NCBI GenBank assembly: GCA_937901695.1
Contig: CALDJN010000389.1
Coordinates: 1-32,106 of the forward strand
Reading direction: 5' to 3'
From: an uncultured Anaerocolumna sp.
GTDB lineage: Bacteria; Bacillota; Clostridia; Lachnospirales; Lachnospiraceae
DNA length: 32,106 nt
Below the pieces are notes generated by a model. That model was not told the origin of the DNA. It made no database searches and saw only the letters and a list, made by a program, of their open reading frames with translations. Position 1 is the stretch's first letter, and every line of letters begins with the position of its first letter. Shown here in pieces: positions 1 to 9,308 of this stretch. Both the position numbers and the translations under genes were made by a program.

Positions 1-397
1 AATCATCTTTATACCCTTTCCCTATGTATTTTTTTCAACATTGCCGTTACCAAAATTCTATAAATCTTTAATAATAGATATTTTAAAGATATACCAGACT
101 TTTCCTTATGTCAATATTTGAAAACAATTCTTAATATAAACTTAAACAATATTTATTGCTAAACCAGCTATATACAAAATATCTTTACAAAAAACCATAA
201 ATATTTTATTAAAATATTGTCGTAACTGTCCTTTTATTATCCGATATTCTGTGCTATACTATTGATAATTGTGGGTAATTATATTGCCCTTTTTACTTAT
301 GCCATTTTTGCAAAAGCAACATGACAATTTGAACCAATAAACTCTGTCTGACTTTCAAACAGATTGCATAATAAATATTACAAAGGAGTAATATCAT
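1..397. other. AT-rich non-coding leader before the DUF1846 gene
   Basis: No open frame here looks coding. It holds short AT-only inverted repeats (ATCTTTA at 64-70 with TAAAGAT at 84-90; AATATTTT at 200-207 with AAAATATT at 211-218). A possible -10 box TATACT at 255-260 has no convincing -35. A short stem, TCTGTCTG at 343-350 with CAAACAGA at 356-363 (one mismatch), lies about 20 bases before the ribosome binding site of the next gene. Nothing else is recognisable, and the gene to the left is outside the window. Confidence 0.5.
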
Positions 398-1903
398 ATG
401 AAACTAGGATTTGATCCTCAAAAATACATTGAAGAACAATCTAAATTTATTCTGGAGCGGGTAAATAATTATGACAAGCTTTATTTAGAGTTTGGTGGTA
501 AATTAATAGGCGATAAACATGCTAAGAGAGTTCTTCCAGGATTTGATGAAGATGCAAAGATTAAGCTTCTTCAAAAATTAAAGGATAAAGCAGAAATTAT
601 TATCTGTGTATATGCGGGAGATATTGAAAGAAATAAAGTACGTGGGGATTTTGGTATTACTTATGATATGGATGTATTAAGATTAATTGATGATCTTAGA
701 ACCTTTGACTTGGAAGTAAATAGTGTAGTCATTACCCGTTATAGCGGACAACCAGCTACTACTGTATTTATAAACAAATTAGAGCGCAGAAATATAAAAG
801 TTTATACCCATATAGCAATTGAAGGTTACCCAACTGATGTTGATACTATTGTAAGCGAAGAAGGTTATGGTAAAAATCCTTACATTACAACTACAAAACC
901 TATTGTAGTCGTAACTGCACCAGGTCCGGGAAGTGGTAAACTGGCAACTTGTTTAAATCAGCTTTATCATGAATATAAGAGAGGAAATTTTTCTGGATAT
1001 TCCAAGTTTGAAACTTTCCCAGTATGGAATGTTCCACTAAAGCATCCTCTTAATGTGGCTTATGAAGCAGCAACGGTTGATTTAAAAGATGTTAATATGC
1101 TGGATTATTTTCATTTTGAAAAATATAACCAGGTAGCAGTAAATTATAACAGAGACTTGGAAATGTTCCCAGTTATAAAAAGAATTATTGAAAAAATTAC
1201 AGGAGAAGAATCCATTTACCAATCCCCTACCGATATGGGTGTAAATCGTGTAGGCTTTGGAATAATAGATGATAATGTGGTTGCAGAAGCTTCCAAACAG
1301 GAAATCATCCGCAGATACTTTACCACTGCCTGTGACTTCAAAAAAGGATTAATTGATGAAGAAGGTTTAAATCGAATGAAAGTCATTATGGAGGAAGTAG
1401 GCTTAAAGCAAGAAGATAGAGGGCCGGTGCTTCCTGCAAGAGAATATATGTCAAAACTAAAAACAGGCTCTTCAGATTCAGAAAGGACTCCTGTTATTGC
1501 TTTCCAATTACCAGATGGTACAATGATTACCGGAAAAGGATCCTCCTTAATGGATTGTTGTTCTGCCGCCATTTTGAATGCAATTAAGTATATGGCTGGG
1601 ATTGCAGATGAAATATATCTGCTTTCACCGTTAATCTTAAATACCATTCAGGACTTAAAAAACAAGAAATTAAAGAATAAAATTGCTTCACTAAACGCAG
1701 ATGAAATATTAATTGCTTTAAGCATCTCCGCTGTTACCAATCCAACTGCTCAATTAGCTTATGATAAGTTAACCGAACTTAAAGGTGTACAAGCCCACGC
1801 CACTGTAATGTTAAACAGGCGCAGTGAACAATTACTCCGGGACCTGGAAATAGACGTTACCAGCGATCCATATTATCCATCGGAGAATTTGTACTATATC
1901 TAA
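398..1903 (+). CDS. DUF1846 (UPF0371) family protein
   Basis: This is a 501-residue cytosolic protein of the DUF1846/UPF0371 family, recognised from overall sequence (start MKLGFDPQKYIEEQSKFI, 'RYSGQPATTVFINKLERR' near 114-131). The family has no agreed biochemical role. A hydrophobic strand followed by APGPGSGK (174-181) resembles a nucleotide-binding P-loop but is not a strict Walker A motif, and it is followed by the conserved stretch ending 'GNFSGYSKFETFPVWNVPLKHP'. There is no signal peptide or membrane segment. The length is the usual one for the family. The start is well supported: AAAGGAG at 382-388 is 9 bases upstream of ATG. The gene stands alone on the plus strand and converges on prsA, with a strong terminator between them. 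The family assignment is secure; the function is unknown. Confidence 0.9.
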   Translation: MKLGFDPQKYIEEQSKFILERVNNYDKLYLEFGGKLIGDKHAKRVLPGFDEDAKIKLLQKLKDKAEIIICVYAGDIERNKVRGDFGITYDMDVLRLIDDLRTFDLEVNSVVITRYSGQPATTVFINKLERRNIKVYTHIAIEGYPTDVDTIVSEEGYGKNPYITTTKPIVVVTAPGPGSGKLATCLNQLYHEYKRGNFSGYSKFETFPVWNVPLKHPLNVAYEAATVDLKDVNMLDYFHFEKYNQVAVNYNRDLEMFPVIKRIIEKITGEESIYQSPTDMGVNRVGFGIIDDNVVAEASKQEIIRRYFTTACDFKKGLIDEEGLNRMKVIMEEVGLKQEDRGPVLPAREYMSKLKTGSSDSERTPVIAFQLPDGTMITGKGSSLMDCCSAAILNAIKYMAGIADEIYLLSPLILNTIQDLKNKKLKNKIASLNADEILIALSISAVTNPTAQLAYDKLTELKGVQAHATVMLNRRSEQLLRDLEIDVTSDPYYPSENLYYI

Positions 1904-1929
1904 GAGGGTGCTTTACTACACTTATATTT

Positions 1930-1992
1930 GATTTGCATGCCAAAACTCTAATATAGTTTTTGAATGAATATAAGAGTTTTGACTCACAAATC
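1930..1992. repeat. ~63-bp palindromic repeat, copy 1
   Basis: GATTTG (1930-1935) and CAAAACTC (1941-1948) pair with GAGTTTTG (1974-1981) and CAAATC (1987-1992) around a 25-base loop. The stem has a mismatched internal stretch. Arms and loop closely match the element at 12717-12780, including the shared loop core TTGAATGARTATAA. This copy is just past the DUF1846 stop and is the more decayed of the two. Confidence 0.8.
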
Positions 1993-2034
1993 ATATTTTC
2001 CTTTAAACACAATGTTTGATTCTTCCTATATATT

Positions 2035-2084
2035 AAAAGGCTATAAAATAAATGGATTTTGCCAATTTATTTTATAGCCTTTTT
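2035..2084. terminator. Bidirectional intrinsic terminator between DUF1846 gene and prsA
   Basis: A perfect 19-bp stem (2035-2053 with 2065-2083; left arm begins AAAAGGCTATAAAATAAAT) encloses an 11-base loop and is followed on the plus strand by TTTTTCTT. On the minus strand the arm ends in TTTT followed by AT-rich sequence. It sits between convergent genes and can serve both. Confidence 0.9.
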
Positions 2085-2132
2085 CTTATTGTCTTTAAAA
2101 TTCCTATCTCTTACTACCTTTAAAATTCCTAA

Positions 2133-3365
2133 TTATTTATTGCTATCTGGGGTTTTTTCCTTCGTTGTATCTGCCGGGGTATCTCCTTTAGTATCTCCCG
2201 TAGTTTCACCAGCCGTTTTTCCTGCTTCCTTCTTTTGGGAAGCTGCTTCCTTTTCTTTGGAAGCTGCGTTCTTTTCCTCAGCAGCTTTTTCTTCTGCTTT
2301 CGCTTTTGCTTCTTCTGATACAAAAGTGAAGGAATCCCATAATTCATCATTTACTTTTACTTTTACTTCTTTTTGCCATTCCGTGTATAGTTTTTGGAAA
2401 GCATCAGATTGCCTTTGTTTTATAATATCTTCTTTCTTCGCTTGAGTTGCATCTTCATTAAAATCACTTACACAATATAGAATGTGATATCCATAATCGG
2501 TTTCAACAATATCACTTACTTCACCTGGTTTCATTGCAAAAGCTGCTTCTTCAAATGGTTTTACCATCTGACCTTTACCAAAAGTATATTCTACGTTAGA
2601 ATCTTCTGTATTGTCTTCCGCTAATTTTTTAAAATCTTTCGTCTTTTTTGCTTCTTTTAATAACTTCTCTGCCTTTTCACGAGCTGCTGCTTTTTCTTCC
2701 GGGGAAAATTCTACCGTTTTACCGTCTTTATCAGTCTTTTGAGTCTTGATTAATAGATGTTGAATTGTAATTTGTTTTGCTTCTTCGTCAGAAACTTCAG
2801 TATTTACATCTAAAGTTGCTGCTTCATAAACTTTTTGCTTTAATAAATCATCTCTGAATATATTGGTTACAATCTCTTCTGTAATACCATACTTAGCTTT
2901 ATCTTCATCTGTTATACCGGCTAAAAATTTAGTTGTATTTTCTTTAATTTGCGCTTCTTCATCTTCTGAAATAGAAACATTATATTTATCTGCTTTTTGA
3001 CCAATAATCTTGTTTTGAACCATCATATTCATAATATCTTGTTTTGCCAATGCTTCAAAAGTCTGACCGCCGCCAAAATCATATCCCCATACATCCGGGC
3101 CATATTGCTTTTCTACCTGAGCTTGAAATGACTTAAAGTATGCCATTGCTTCACTATACGAAACTTTTTTATCTCCAACAGAAACAACTTCTTTTTCAAA
3201 TAATTTATTATCTGCCTCTGTTCCTTTCTCATCTGTTCCTTTTTCTTCTTGTTTTGTACTTGTTTCGTTATTCTTTTTATCGTCAGACTTTGAACAACCT
3301 ACAGCAAAAACCATAATTGATGATAAAAGTCCTAAGTACACTAATTTCTTTGTTATTTTCTTCAT
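2133..3365 (-). CDS. prsA: PrsA-like lipoprotein, parvulin-type peptidyl-prolyl isomerase
   Basis: This is an extracytoplasmic foldase lipoprotein that helps secreted proteins fold after translocation. With the start chosen here it has 410 residues. A basic N-terminus and hydrophobic segment end in a lipobox-like FAVGC (Cys24). A SurA_N-like helical region is followed by a parvulin (PpiC) domain at about 197-300 ('QHLLIKTQ', 'FGKGQMVKPFEEAAFAM', 'GYHILYC'). The C-terminal 60 residues are low-complexity, first K/E/A-rich and then G/D/T-rich. The longest frame opens at a TTG 21 bases upstream, but GAGG lies about 8 bases before the ATG at 3363-3365, so that ATG is preferred. It is the third gene after pth and mfd. 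The 92-bp gap from mfd has only a weak hairpin (TTATGTT 3421-3427 / AACATAA 3438-3444), so co-transcription is possible. Confidence 0.9.
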   Translation of the reverse strand: MKKITKKLVYLGLLSSIMVFAVGCSKSDDKKNNETSTKQEEKGTDEKGTEADNKLFEKEVVSVGDKKVSYSEAMAYFKSFQAQVEKQYGPDVWGYDFGGGQTFEALAKQDIMNMMVQNKIIGQKADKYNVSISEDEEAQIKENTTKFLAGITDEDKAKYGITEEIVTNIFRDDLLKQKVYEAATLDVNTEVSDEEAKQITIQHLLIKTQKTDKDGKTVEFSPEEKAAAREKAEKLLKEAKKTKDFKKLAEDNTEDSNVEYTFGKGQMVKPFEEAAFAMKPGEVSDIVETDYGYHILYCVSDFNEDATQAKKEDIIKQRQSDAFQKLYTEWQKEVKVKVNDELWDSFTFVSEEAKAKAEEKAAEEKNAASKEKEAASQKKEAGKTAGETTGDTKGDTPADTTKEKTPDSNK

Positions 3366-3457
3366 TCTTTCCTCTTTCTTGCCCAATTCAGTCTATTTTT
3401 AAGAAAGTTACAGGCACAAATTATGTTTGTACTACACAACATAAGTTTCATTATAAT

Positions 3458-6400
3458 TTAATTCTCCCCATCAAGCAATAGTTTTAAGTCATTTAATAGT
3501 TTTTTCACATTTTCAAAAATACTTAAAGTATCTATTTTTCCTTTTAATACTTTCTTTAAATCATAAGTAAAATAGGGGTTTGCTTCCATGGTTAGTTTTA
3601 AAGCAGGCTGATATTTCTCAATTAATTGAGGAAACTGATCCACTTTTAGTTTTGCCTTATTATACATAACCAGCTTAACCTGATCGTTTTTGTGTACCAG
3701 GGAAGAGATGTATACGCTATGACACATAGCTTTTATAAGGGCAATATTTAATAAATTATTAACAGAAGAAGGCATATCCCCAAAACGGTCCAGTAATTCC
3801 TCCTGCATGTCAAGTAAATCTTCTTCATTACCAATCTCTGCAATTCGTTTGTATACATCCAGTTTTTGAAACTCACTCTTAATATAAGTAGCAGGAATAA
3901 ATGCATCAATATCTATATCCACAGTGGTATCAAAAGTTTCTTCCTCTACCGAGTCGCCTTTCATAGCCTGTACTGCATCATTTAGCATCTTACAGTACAA
4001 ATCATATCCTACTGCTTCCATATGTCCGCTTTGCTGTGCACCAAGGAGATTTCCTGCACCACGGATTTCTAAGTCCCTCATGGCAATCTTAAAACCAGAA
4101 CCAAGTTCAGTAAATTCTTTAATGGCTTGGAGACGTTTTTCCGCTATCTCCTTTAGCATCTTATCTCTTTTATACATTAGAAATGCATAAGCGGTTCGAT
4201 TGGACCTTCCAACACGTCCTCTTAATTGATATAACTGTGATAAGCCCAGTCGGTCTGCATCATCAATAATCATGGTATTTACGTTGGAGATATCAAGTCC
4301 GGTTTCAATAATGGTTGTAGAAACCAGTACATCGATTTCTCCATTAATAAAATCAAACATAATACGCTCCAGTTCCCTTTCGCTCATCTGACCATGGGCA
4401 AATGATACATTGGCCTCTGGTACTAATTTTGCAATCCTTGCTGTAACCTCATCAATGCCATTAACACGGTTGTACACGTAATATACCTGTCCACCTCTTG
4501 TTAATTCCCTGATAATGGCTTCCCTTATAATTTCATCATTATGCTCTAATACATAAGTTTGAATTGGCATTCTGTCTACTGGAGGTTCATCCAAAACACT
4601 CATATCCCGAATTCCAATTAAGCTCATATGCAGAGTTCTTGGTATTGGAGTAGCGGTTAAGGTTAGCACATCTACTTCACCTTTTAACTTTTTAATTTTC
4701 TCTTTGTGAGTTACACCAAATCTTTGCTCTTCATCAACGATTAATAAGCCTAAATTTTTAAATTGTATATCCTTTGACAAAACCCGGTGAGTACCAATTA
4801 TAATGTCCAGGCTTCCTTTCTTTAACTTCTCAATAATCTTCTTTTGCTGGGCAGGTGTACGAAAGCGGGATAGCATATCAATGCTGATTGGAAAATCCAT
4901 CATTCTTTGTACAAACGTGTTGTAATGCTGTTGAGCCAATATAGTAGTAGGTACTAGGATAACTACCTGTTTCCCATCCGAAACCGCTTTAAATGCAGCA
5001 CGAATGGCAATCTCGGTTTTACCATAGCCAACGTCTCCGCAGATTAAACGATCCATAATCTTCTTACTTTCCATATCCCGTTTTGTCTCTTCTATAGCCC
5101 GAAGCTGGTCATCTGTCTCTTCATAAGGAAACATTTCCTCAAATTCATTTTGCCATACCGTATCCGGACCAAACTGATAGCCTTCTTTTGACTGTCTTGC
5201 AGCATAAAGTTCTACTAATTCCTTAGCAATCTCTTTTACTTCACCTTTGACTTTTGCTTTCGTTCTCTTCCATTCCGGAGAGCTTAACTTATTTAATTTT
5301 GGTTTTCTTGTATCTGCACCGGCATACTTTTGTATTACATCAAGACCTGTTGCAAGTATATATAATATGCCGCCTCCGGCATATTCAATTTTAATATAAT
5401 CTTTCGTTACATTATCCACTTCAATCTTTTCGATACCTTTATAGATACCTAATCCATGGTTTTCATGAACTACATAATCACCAATATTTAAATCCGTAAA
5501 GTTTTGAATCTTCTTACCATCATATTCTTTAATTTTACGTTTCTTCTTTTTCTCAGCACCGAAAATATCACTTTCTGATATGATTACAAACTTAATAAGT
5601 GGATATTCAAAACCTTTGTGAATACTTCCATAAGCAGTCATAATCTCACCTTTTTGAATGACGCGGTCCATATCTTCACTATAAAAGGCAGTTAAATCAT
5701 GCTCTCTTAAATCTTCGCTAAGTCTTTTTGCCCTGGTTCTGGAACCGGATAGTAGGAGAATACGATAACCGTTTTTCTTCCACTTTGCTAAATCCTTTAT
5801 CAGGACATCAAAATTATTATTATATGGATTTACAGACCGAACAGTAAAGTCATATTTACATTTGGTAGTAAAAAAGGTTGTCTTATAATCCATAGTGCTT
5901 AGTAATATAGTATTCTTGCGGTTTATATTGGCAAGAAGTTCTTTGTAGCTATAGATAACGTCACTTTGTCCGGGAAGAATATAACCTTTTTCAATTCTGC
6001 CAATCATACCCTCTCTAAACTCTGTTTCCACAGCTTCCCCTTTTTCAATAATTCTTGTAGGTTCATCCAAAAACACAATGGAATTGTCTTCCTGAAAGTA
6101 GTCAAATAAAGAAACCGTTTTTTCATAAAAATAATTGATATAACTATCAATACCTACGGAACCTTGGAAATTAACTATGTTTTCTTTAAATTCTTCAATA
6201 ATACTTTTAATACGTGCAGCTTCTTCTGTTTTAAATTGTTCACGTAGCTTTGTTACATATTGTTTTGTCTCATCATCTATTTTTTTTATACCTTGTATCA
6301 TTCTATCCCTGCTCAGAATCATTTCTGCCGCTGGGTAGACTTTAAGGCTCTTTACATTCTCAATGGAGCGTTGACTGTTCACATCAAAGGAACGAATGGA

Positions 6401-6997
6401 ATCAACTTCATCCCCCCATAGTTCTATACGAAATGGGCAGTCTTCCGTAGGAGGATAAATATCTAAAATACCTCCTCTGACTGCAAATTCTCCAGGACCT
6501 TCCACCTGTCCCAGTCTTTCATAACCCAGATGTATCAGTTTCTCCTGAAGCTTAGTAAAATCAATGGTACTGGCTTCCTCTATGGTAATTACTGATTCTT
6601 TCAGAAAATCCAGAGGAAGAATTTTATCCATACCACCATCTAATGTTGTAATAATAGTTACCGGTTCTTTTTCAATGAGCTTTCTTAAAATCTTAAGCCG
6701 GTCCTTTACAAGGGCATTACCATGAATATCAACACTGTAGAATATAATGTCCTTGGCCGGATATATATAAACGTTTTTATCGTAAAGCCTATAATCTTCA
6801 TATATTTCCCTGGCTTTCAAATCGCTGTAAGTTATGATTAATTTCCACAGATAGCCTTCACCTAAACCACTGATGATATGACATTTCTGTGAATCAATAC
6901 AACCTGTAACTTGCACCGGCGTGTTTTTTAATTTTAAGTTGTCTCTAATGTCATTAAATTCTTTTAATTCCTTCAGAGGGGAAGTAAAGGTTTTCAA
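3458..6997 (-). CDS. mfd: Transcription-repair coupling factor Mfd
   Basis: Mfd is a DNA translocase that removes RNA polymerase stalled at lesions and recruits UvrA. The 1179 residues are full length. Visible parts are a UvrB-homology N-terminal module (GEFAVRGGILDIYPP, 169-183), a CarD-like RNA-polymerase-interaction domain (~500-560, 'IGDYVVHENHGLGIYKG'), and the helicase core: Walker A GDVGYGKTE (654-662), DEEQ (755-758), TATPIPRT (781-788), RGRVGRS (926-932) and a C-terminal TRCF domain. The start codon is TTG: a perfect AGGAGG at 7005-7010 stands 7 bases upstream, and the encoded MKTFTSPLKEL is the expected beginning. It is downstream of pth (115-bp gap) and upstream of prsA, resembling the pth-mfd neighbourhood of other Firmicutes. 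Confidence 0.97.
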   Translation of the reverse strand: MKTFTSPLKELKEFNDIRDNLKLKNTPVQVTGCIDSQKCHIISGLGEGYLWKLIITYSDLKAREIYEDYRLYDKNVYIYPAKDIIFYSVDIHGNALVKDRLKILRKLIEKEPVTIITTLDGGMDKILPLDFLKESVITIEEASTIDFTKLQEKLIHLGYERLGQVEGPGEFAVRGGILDIYPPTEDCPFRIELWGDEVDSIRSFDVNSQRSIENVKSLKVYPAAEMILSRDRMIQGIKKIDDETKQYVTKLREQFKTEEAARIKSIIEEFKENIVNFQGSVGIDSYINYFYEKTVSLFDYFQEDNSIVFLDEPTRIIEKGEAVETEFREGMIGRIEKGYILPGQSDVIYSYKELLANINRKNTILLSTMDYKTTFFTTKCKYDFTVRSVNPYNNNFDVLIKDLAKWKKNGYRILLLSGSRTRAKRLSEDLREHDLTAFYSEDMDRVIQKGEIMTAYGSIHKGFEYPLIKFVIISESDIFGAEKKKKRKIKEYDGKKIQNFTDLNIGDYVVHENHGLGIYKGIEKIEVDNVTKDYIKIEYAGGGILYILATGLDVIQKYAGADTRKPKLNKLSSPEWKRTKAKVKGEVKEIAKELVELYAARQSKEGYQFGPDTVWQNEFEEMFPYEETDDQLRAIEETKRDMESKKIMDRLICGDVGYGKTEIAIRAAFKAVSDGKQVVILVPTTILAQQHYNTFVQRMMDFPISIDMLSRFRTPAQQKKIIEKLKKGSLDIIIGTHRVLSKDIQFKNLGLLIVDEEQRFGVTHKEKIKKLKGEVDVLTLTATPIPRTLHMSLIGIRDMSVLDEPPVDRMPIQTYVLEHNDEIIREAIIRELTRGGQVYYVYNRVNGIDEVTARIAKLVPEANVSFAHGQMSERELERIMFDFINGEIDVLVSTTIIETGLDISNVNTMIIDDADRLGLSQLYQLRGRVGRSNRTAYAFLMYKRDKMLKEIAEKRLQAIKEFTELGSGFKIAMRDLEIRGAGNLLGAQQSGHMEAVGYDLYCKMLNDAVQAMKGDSVEEETFDTTVDIDIDAFIPATYIKSEFQKLDVYKRIAEIGNEEDLLDMQEELLDRFGDMPSSVNNLLNIALIKAMCHSVYISSLVHKNDQVKLVMYNKAKLKVDQFPQLIEKYQPALKLTMEANPYFTYDLKKVLKGKIDTLSIFENVKKLLNDLKLLLDGEN

Positions 6998-7112
6998 ATT
7001 GCTGCCTCCTTTATAGACACCTATTCCTGAGATTTTCTAATCAAATATGCAAAATTCCATGCTAAATCAAGGATAATATTAAAATCAATTTATCCCTTTC
7101 ATTGTATCTTAT

Positions 7113-7676
7113 TTATTTTCTATTATATATATTCATTGCGGCAGACATTCCATCTGTAATAATTGACTTTACTGCTTCTGAAGTTCTTTTTAAAGCATCA
7201 CGAATAACGGGCTCTTCTTCTTTTGGAAAACGTGCCAGTACATAATCTGCCAGGTCCCAATCCTTGGGTTTATCGCCTACTCCTACTTTGATTCTTGGGA
7301 ATTCTTCCGTACCCAGATGGCTGATAATATTCTTAATTCCGTTATGCCCCCCTGCACTTCCTTTACTTCGAAGACGAAGTTTGCCAACATCTAAACTAAT
7401 ATCATCATAGATTACTATAATTTCTTCATTGGATACTTTGTAAAAGTCTACAAGTTCCCTTACGCTTTCTCCTCTTAAATTCATGAAAGGCTGAGGCATG
7501 GCAAGTACAACCTTTTCACCGTCAATGTATCCTTTTCCACATAAAGCTTTATGTTTTTTAAAATCCAAAGGAATATCATAATCATCTGATATTCGCGTTA
7601 ATGCATCAAATCCAATATTATGCCTGGTTGCTGCATATCTTTGATCCGGATTTCCCAATCCTATAATAATGTGCAT
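7113..7676 (-). CDS. pth: Peptidyl-tRNA hydrolase
   Basis: Pth cleaves the ester bond of peptidyl-tRNAs released from stalled ribosomes and recycles tRNA. The 187 residues match the family. Its signatures are GLGNP (6-10), the catalytic-His region ATRHNIGF (His19, equivalent to E. coli His20), MNLRGESV (65-72), YDDISLDVGKLRLR (90-103) and GSAGGHNGIKNI (107-118). The longest frame starts with a TTG eight codons upstream that has no ribosome binding site and falls in a hairpin. The ATG at 7674-7676 gives the family's normal N-terminus (MHIIIGLGNP), with only a weak GTGGGTG before it. It is the first gene of the pth-mfd-prsA run. Confidence 0.96.
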   Translation of the reverse strand: MHIIIGLGNPDQRYAATRHNIGFDALTRISDDYDIPLDFKKHKALCGKGYIDGEKVVLAMPQPFMNLRGESVRELVDFYKVSNEEIIVIYDDISLDVGKLRLRSKGSAGGHNGIKNIISHLGTEEFPRIKVGVGDKPKDWDLADYVLARFPKEEEPVIRDALKRTSEAVKSIITDGMSAAMNIYNRK

Positions 7677-7928
7677 AATTACACCCACTGCATATCGCAA
7701 GTTTCTTTGCGATACTGCCCTTCATATATAGTGTGAAAGAATTTCTTTCGTGGCATCCTTTCATTCTTAATTTTTCATTCACACTTCCAGCTATGATGCC
7801 GCTTTATGGCATCTCAAATAATGACAAAGTAGTTCAAAATGAAAATGAATCTCTTCCTAAGTTCATTTTAAAATTCTTTCCAATAGAAAACTTGGTCTTA
7901 CATTTGTGAAAATACCTTTTCTTCCTAT
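7677..7928. other. Structured intergenic region between the DUF4003 gene and pth
   Basis: No coding signal is seen. Hairpins are TATCGCAA (7693-7700) / TTGCGATA (7707-7714) just before the pth start, GATGCC (7795-7800) / GGCATC (7808-7813), and AAAATGAA (7842-7849) / TTCATTTT (7862-7869). The last could be a weak terminator for the DUF4003 gene but lacks a clean T-run. I found no T-box or known riboswitch signature and no confident promoter for pth. Confidence 0.45.
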
Positions 7929-8930
7929 TTAATCACTATAGGAAGATGCTGCCGATGCAGCAGAGGCACTGGATATGGCAATAATCATAGCCGTTTGTTC
8001 TGCAATAATTAAATTGGTTATACTGTTAGTCAGAGTCATGGTAAGGGAATTCTTCTTTATGTCTTTTAGATATTCATCCACTACCAGTACCGAGCTGAAT
8101 AAAGTTCGATCCTGCTTCGAAATGGACCATCTTCCGAAACCTTTTTTCTCTAACAAATACTGATTCACCTCTGCGATTTCATCGGTTATCTTCTCCACGT
8201 CTTCACTAATCAATACTAGTATACCAAGATTGGAAAGATTATGATATTTTGAAATCTTGCACCCTTTTCTATTCAGGCTTTCAAATACTTTTAATACTCT
8301 ATCACATTTGCTTTCAGCCTGTTCCTCACCCATAGCAAGAACATGGGTTAAAGACTGAAGTTCATTACCTGCGCCAAAGCTTTTCTTTAATAACTCATAG
8401 CAAAACTCCATATCTTTTATTGCCTCAGCAACTTCCAAATCTGTGGCAGCTAACATTGCTGCATATCCATAGTCATCAGAGGAGGTTAAAAATTTATGTT
8501 CTCTTTTCATTGAATCATAGAATTCTTTTGCTCTGTTAATAACTGCTGGCACATTCTCATCTTCTGTTTGTTTTGCCACAGAAAATGCTGCTAAAGTCAA
8601 ATAAGGCGAAGAGTGAAAACCGATTTTTTTCATTTCTTCATACACTCTTTTTGTTTTTAAAAACATACTTTCCGGATTCTGTTCCAGTGAAAATAAAGTT
8701 GATAAAACAAAAAATGATATATCCTTAAAATTTGAGAATATCCCTGTATTATTCTTAATAATTTTTTTTGCATTTCTAATAGCTTCTGTATCTGCCTTTA
8801 AACCGGCATTGGTACAAATAATACCGGATAGCCGTAACATCATAGAATATTCCCATTTAAAATTATCCTTTAATATCTGATAGTTTTCTGTAAATAAATC
8901 ACATTTGTATTGTAGATTGTCACTTAACAT
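7929..8930 (-). CDS. DUF4003 family protein
   Basis: This is a helical cytosolic protein of 333 residues. I assign it to DUF4003 from overall sequence; no function is established. Recognisable stretches are 'FTENYQILKDNFKWEYSMMLRLSG' near the N-terminus, 'FHSSPYLTLAAFSVA' and 'LSNLGILVLI'. The C-terminus is small-residue rich (AISSASAASAASSYSD), which I believe is common in the family. The longest frame begins 20 codons earlier. GGAGGAG with 6-base spacing before the ATG at 8928-8930 makes that ATG the likely start. The gene is divergent from a PocR-AraC regulator and has its own promoter (9048-9076). It is a plausible target of that regulator, but this is inferred only from position. Confidence 0.8.
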   Translation of the reverse strand: MLSDNLQYKCDLFTENYQILKDNFKWEYSMMLRLSGIICTNAGLKADTEAIRNAKKIIKNNTGIFSNFKDISFFVLSTLFSLEQNPESMFLKTKRVYEEMKKIGFHSSPYLTLAAFSVAKQTEDENVPAVINRAKEFYDSMKREHKFLTSSDDYGYAAMLAATDLEVAEAIKDMEFCYELLKKSFGAGNELQSLTHVLAMGEEQAESKCDRVLKVFESLNRKGCKISKYHNLSNLGILVLISEDVEKITDEIAEVNQYLLEKKGFGRWSISKQDRTLFSSVLVVDEYLKDIKKNSLTMTLTNSITNLIIAEQTAMIIAISSASAASAASSYSD

Positions 8931-8996
8931 ATCTAACTCCTCCTCTTCCATAAGAAAAGACCACATTAGCAATACCTCAAAAATATGCACACAACA

Positions 8997-9030
8997 ACGC
9001 TACACCTATACCAAAATATATGTGCAGCGT
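8997..9030 (-). promoter_or_regulatory. Hairpin in the 5' leader of the DUF4003 gene
   Basis: ACGCTACAC (8997-9005) and GTGCAGCGT (9022-9030) form a 9-bp stem with one mismatch and a 16-base loop. It lies downstream of the predicted transcription start (~9041) and before the ribosome binding site, so it would be in the mRNA leader. Role unknown; it could equally be an operator. Confidence 0.5.
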
Positions 9031-9047
9031 CGTTTCATATAGTTATC

Positions 9048-9076
9048 ATTATAAATCATTGATATTTTTATCGCAA
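9048..9076 (-). promoter_or_regulatory. Sigma-A-type promoter of the DUF4003 gene
   Basis: On the minus strand, TTGCGA (9071-9076), a 17-bp spacer and a perfect TATAAT (9048-9053) precede the DUF4003 start by about 110 bases. Confidence 0.75.
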
Positions 9077-9137
9077 TAGTTTTTCTAACATTGGGAAAAG
9101 CCGAATAAATTGGATATTATAAGCTAAATTGCAACAA

Positions 9138-9161
9138 TTAGATAAATCTTTAGATAAATCT
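9138..9161. repeat. Two tandem 12-bp repeats TTAGATAAATCT in the divergent intergenic region
   Basis: TTAGATAAATCT occurs twice head to tail (9138-9149 and 9150-9161). Each unit contains the inverted repeat AGAT-AA-ATCT. The pair sits between the promoter of the DUF4003 gene and the AraC-type gene, a usual place for regulator sites, so it is a candidate binding site for the adjacent regulator (inference). Confidence 0.6.
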
Positions 9162-9308
9162 TTTACTCAAAAAAAGACAATCTAACCTTGTTAAACTTAA
9201 TATTTTATGTTTTACTTATAATAGTTGATTAAGTCAGGAGCTTTAACGCCCTAATTGTAGTATTTATTATATGAACATAGCAGTTTTATAAAATAATGAG
9301 GTGATATG

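Noticed and set aside
2059..2445. 128-codon plus-strand open frame with Ser/Phe/Val-rich sequence
   Set aside because: It is antisense to the low-complexity tail of prsA and overlaps the terminator; not a credible membrane protein.
7677..7928. T-box or other known riboswitch before pth
   Set aside because: Hairpins exist, but there is no T-box core or known aptamer signature.
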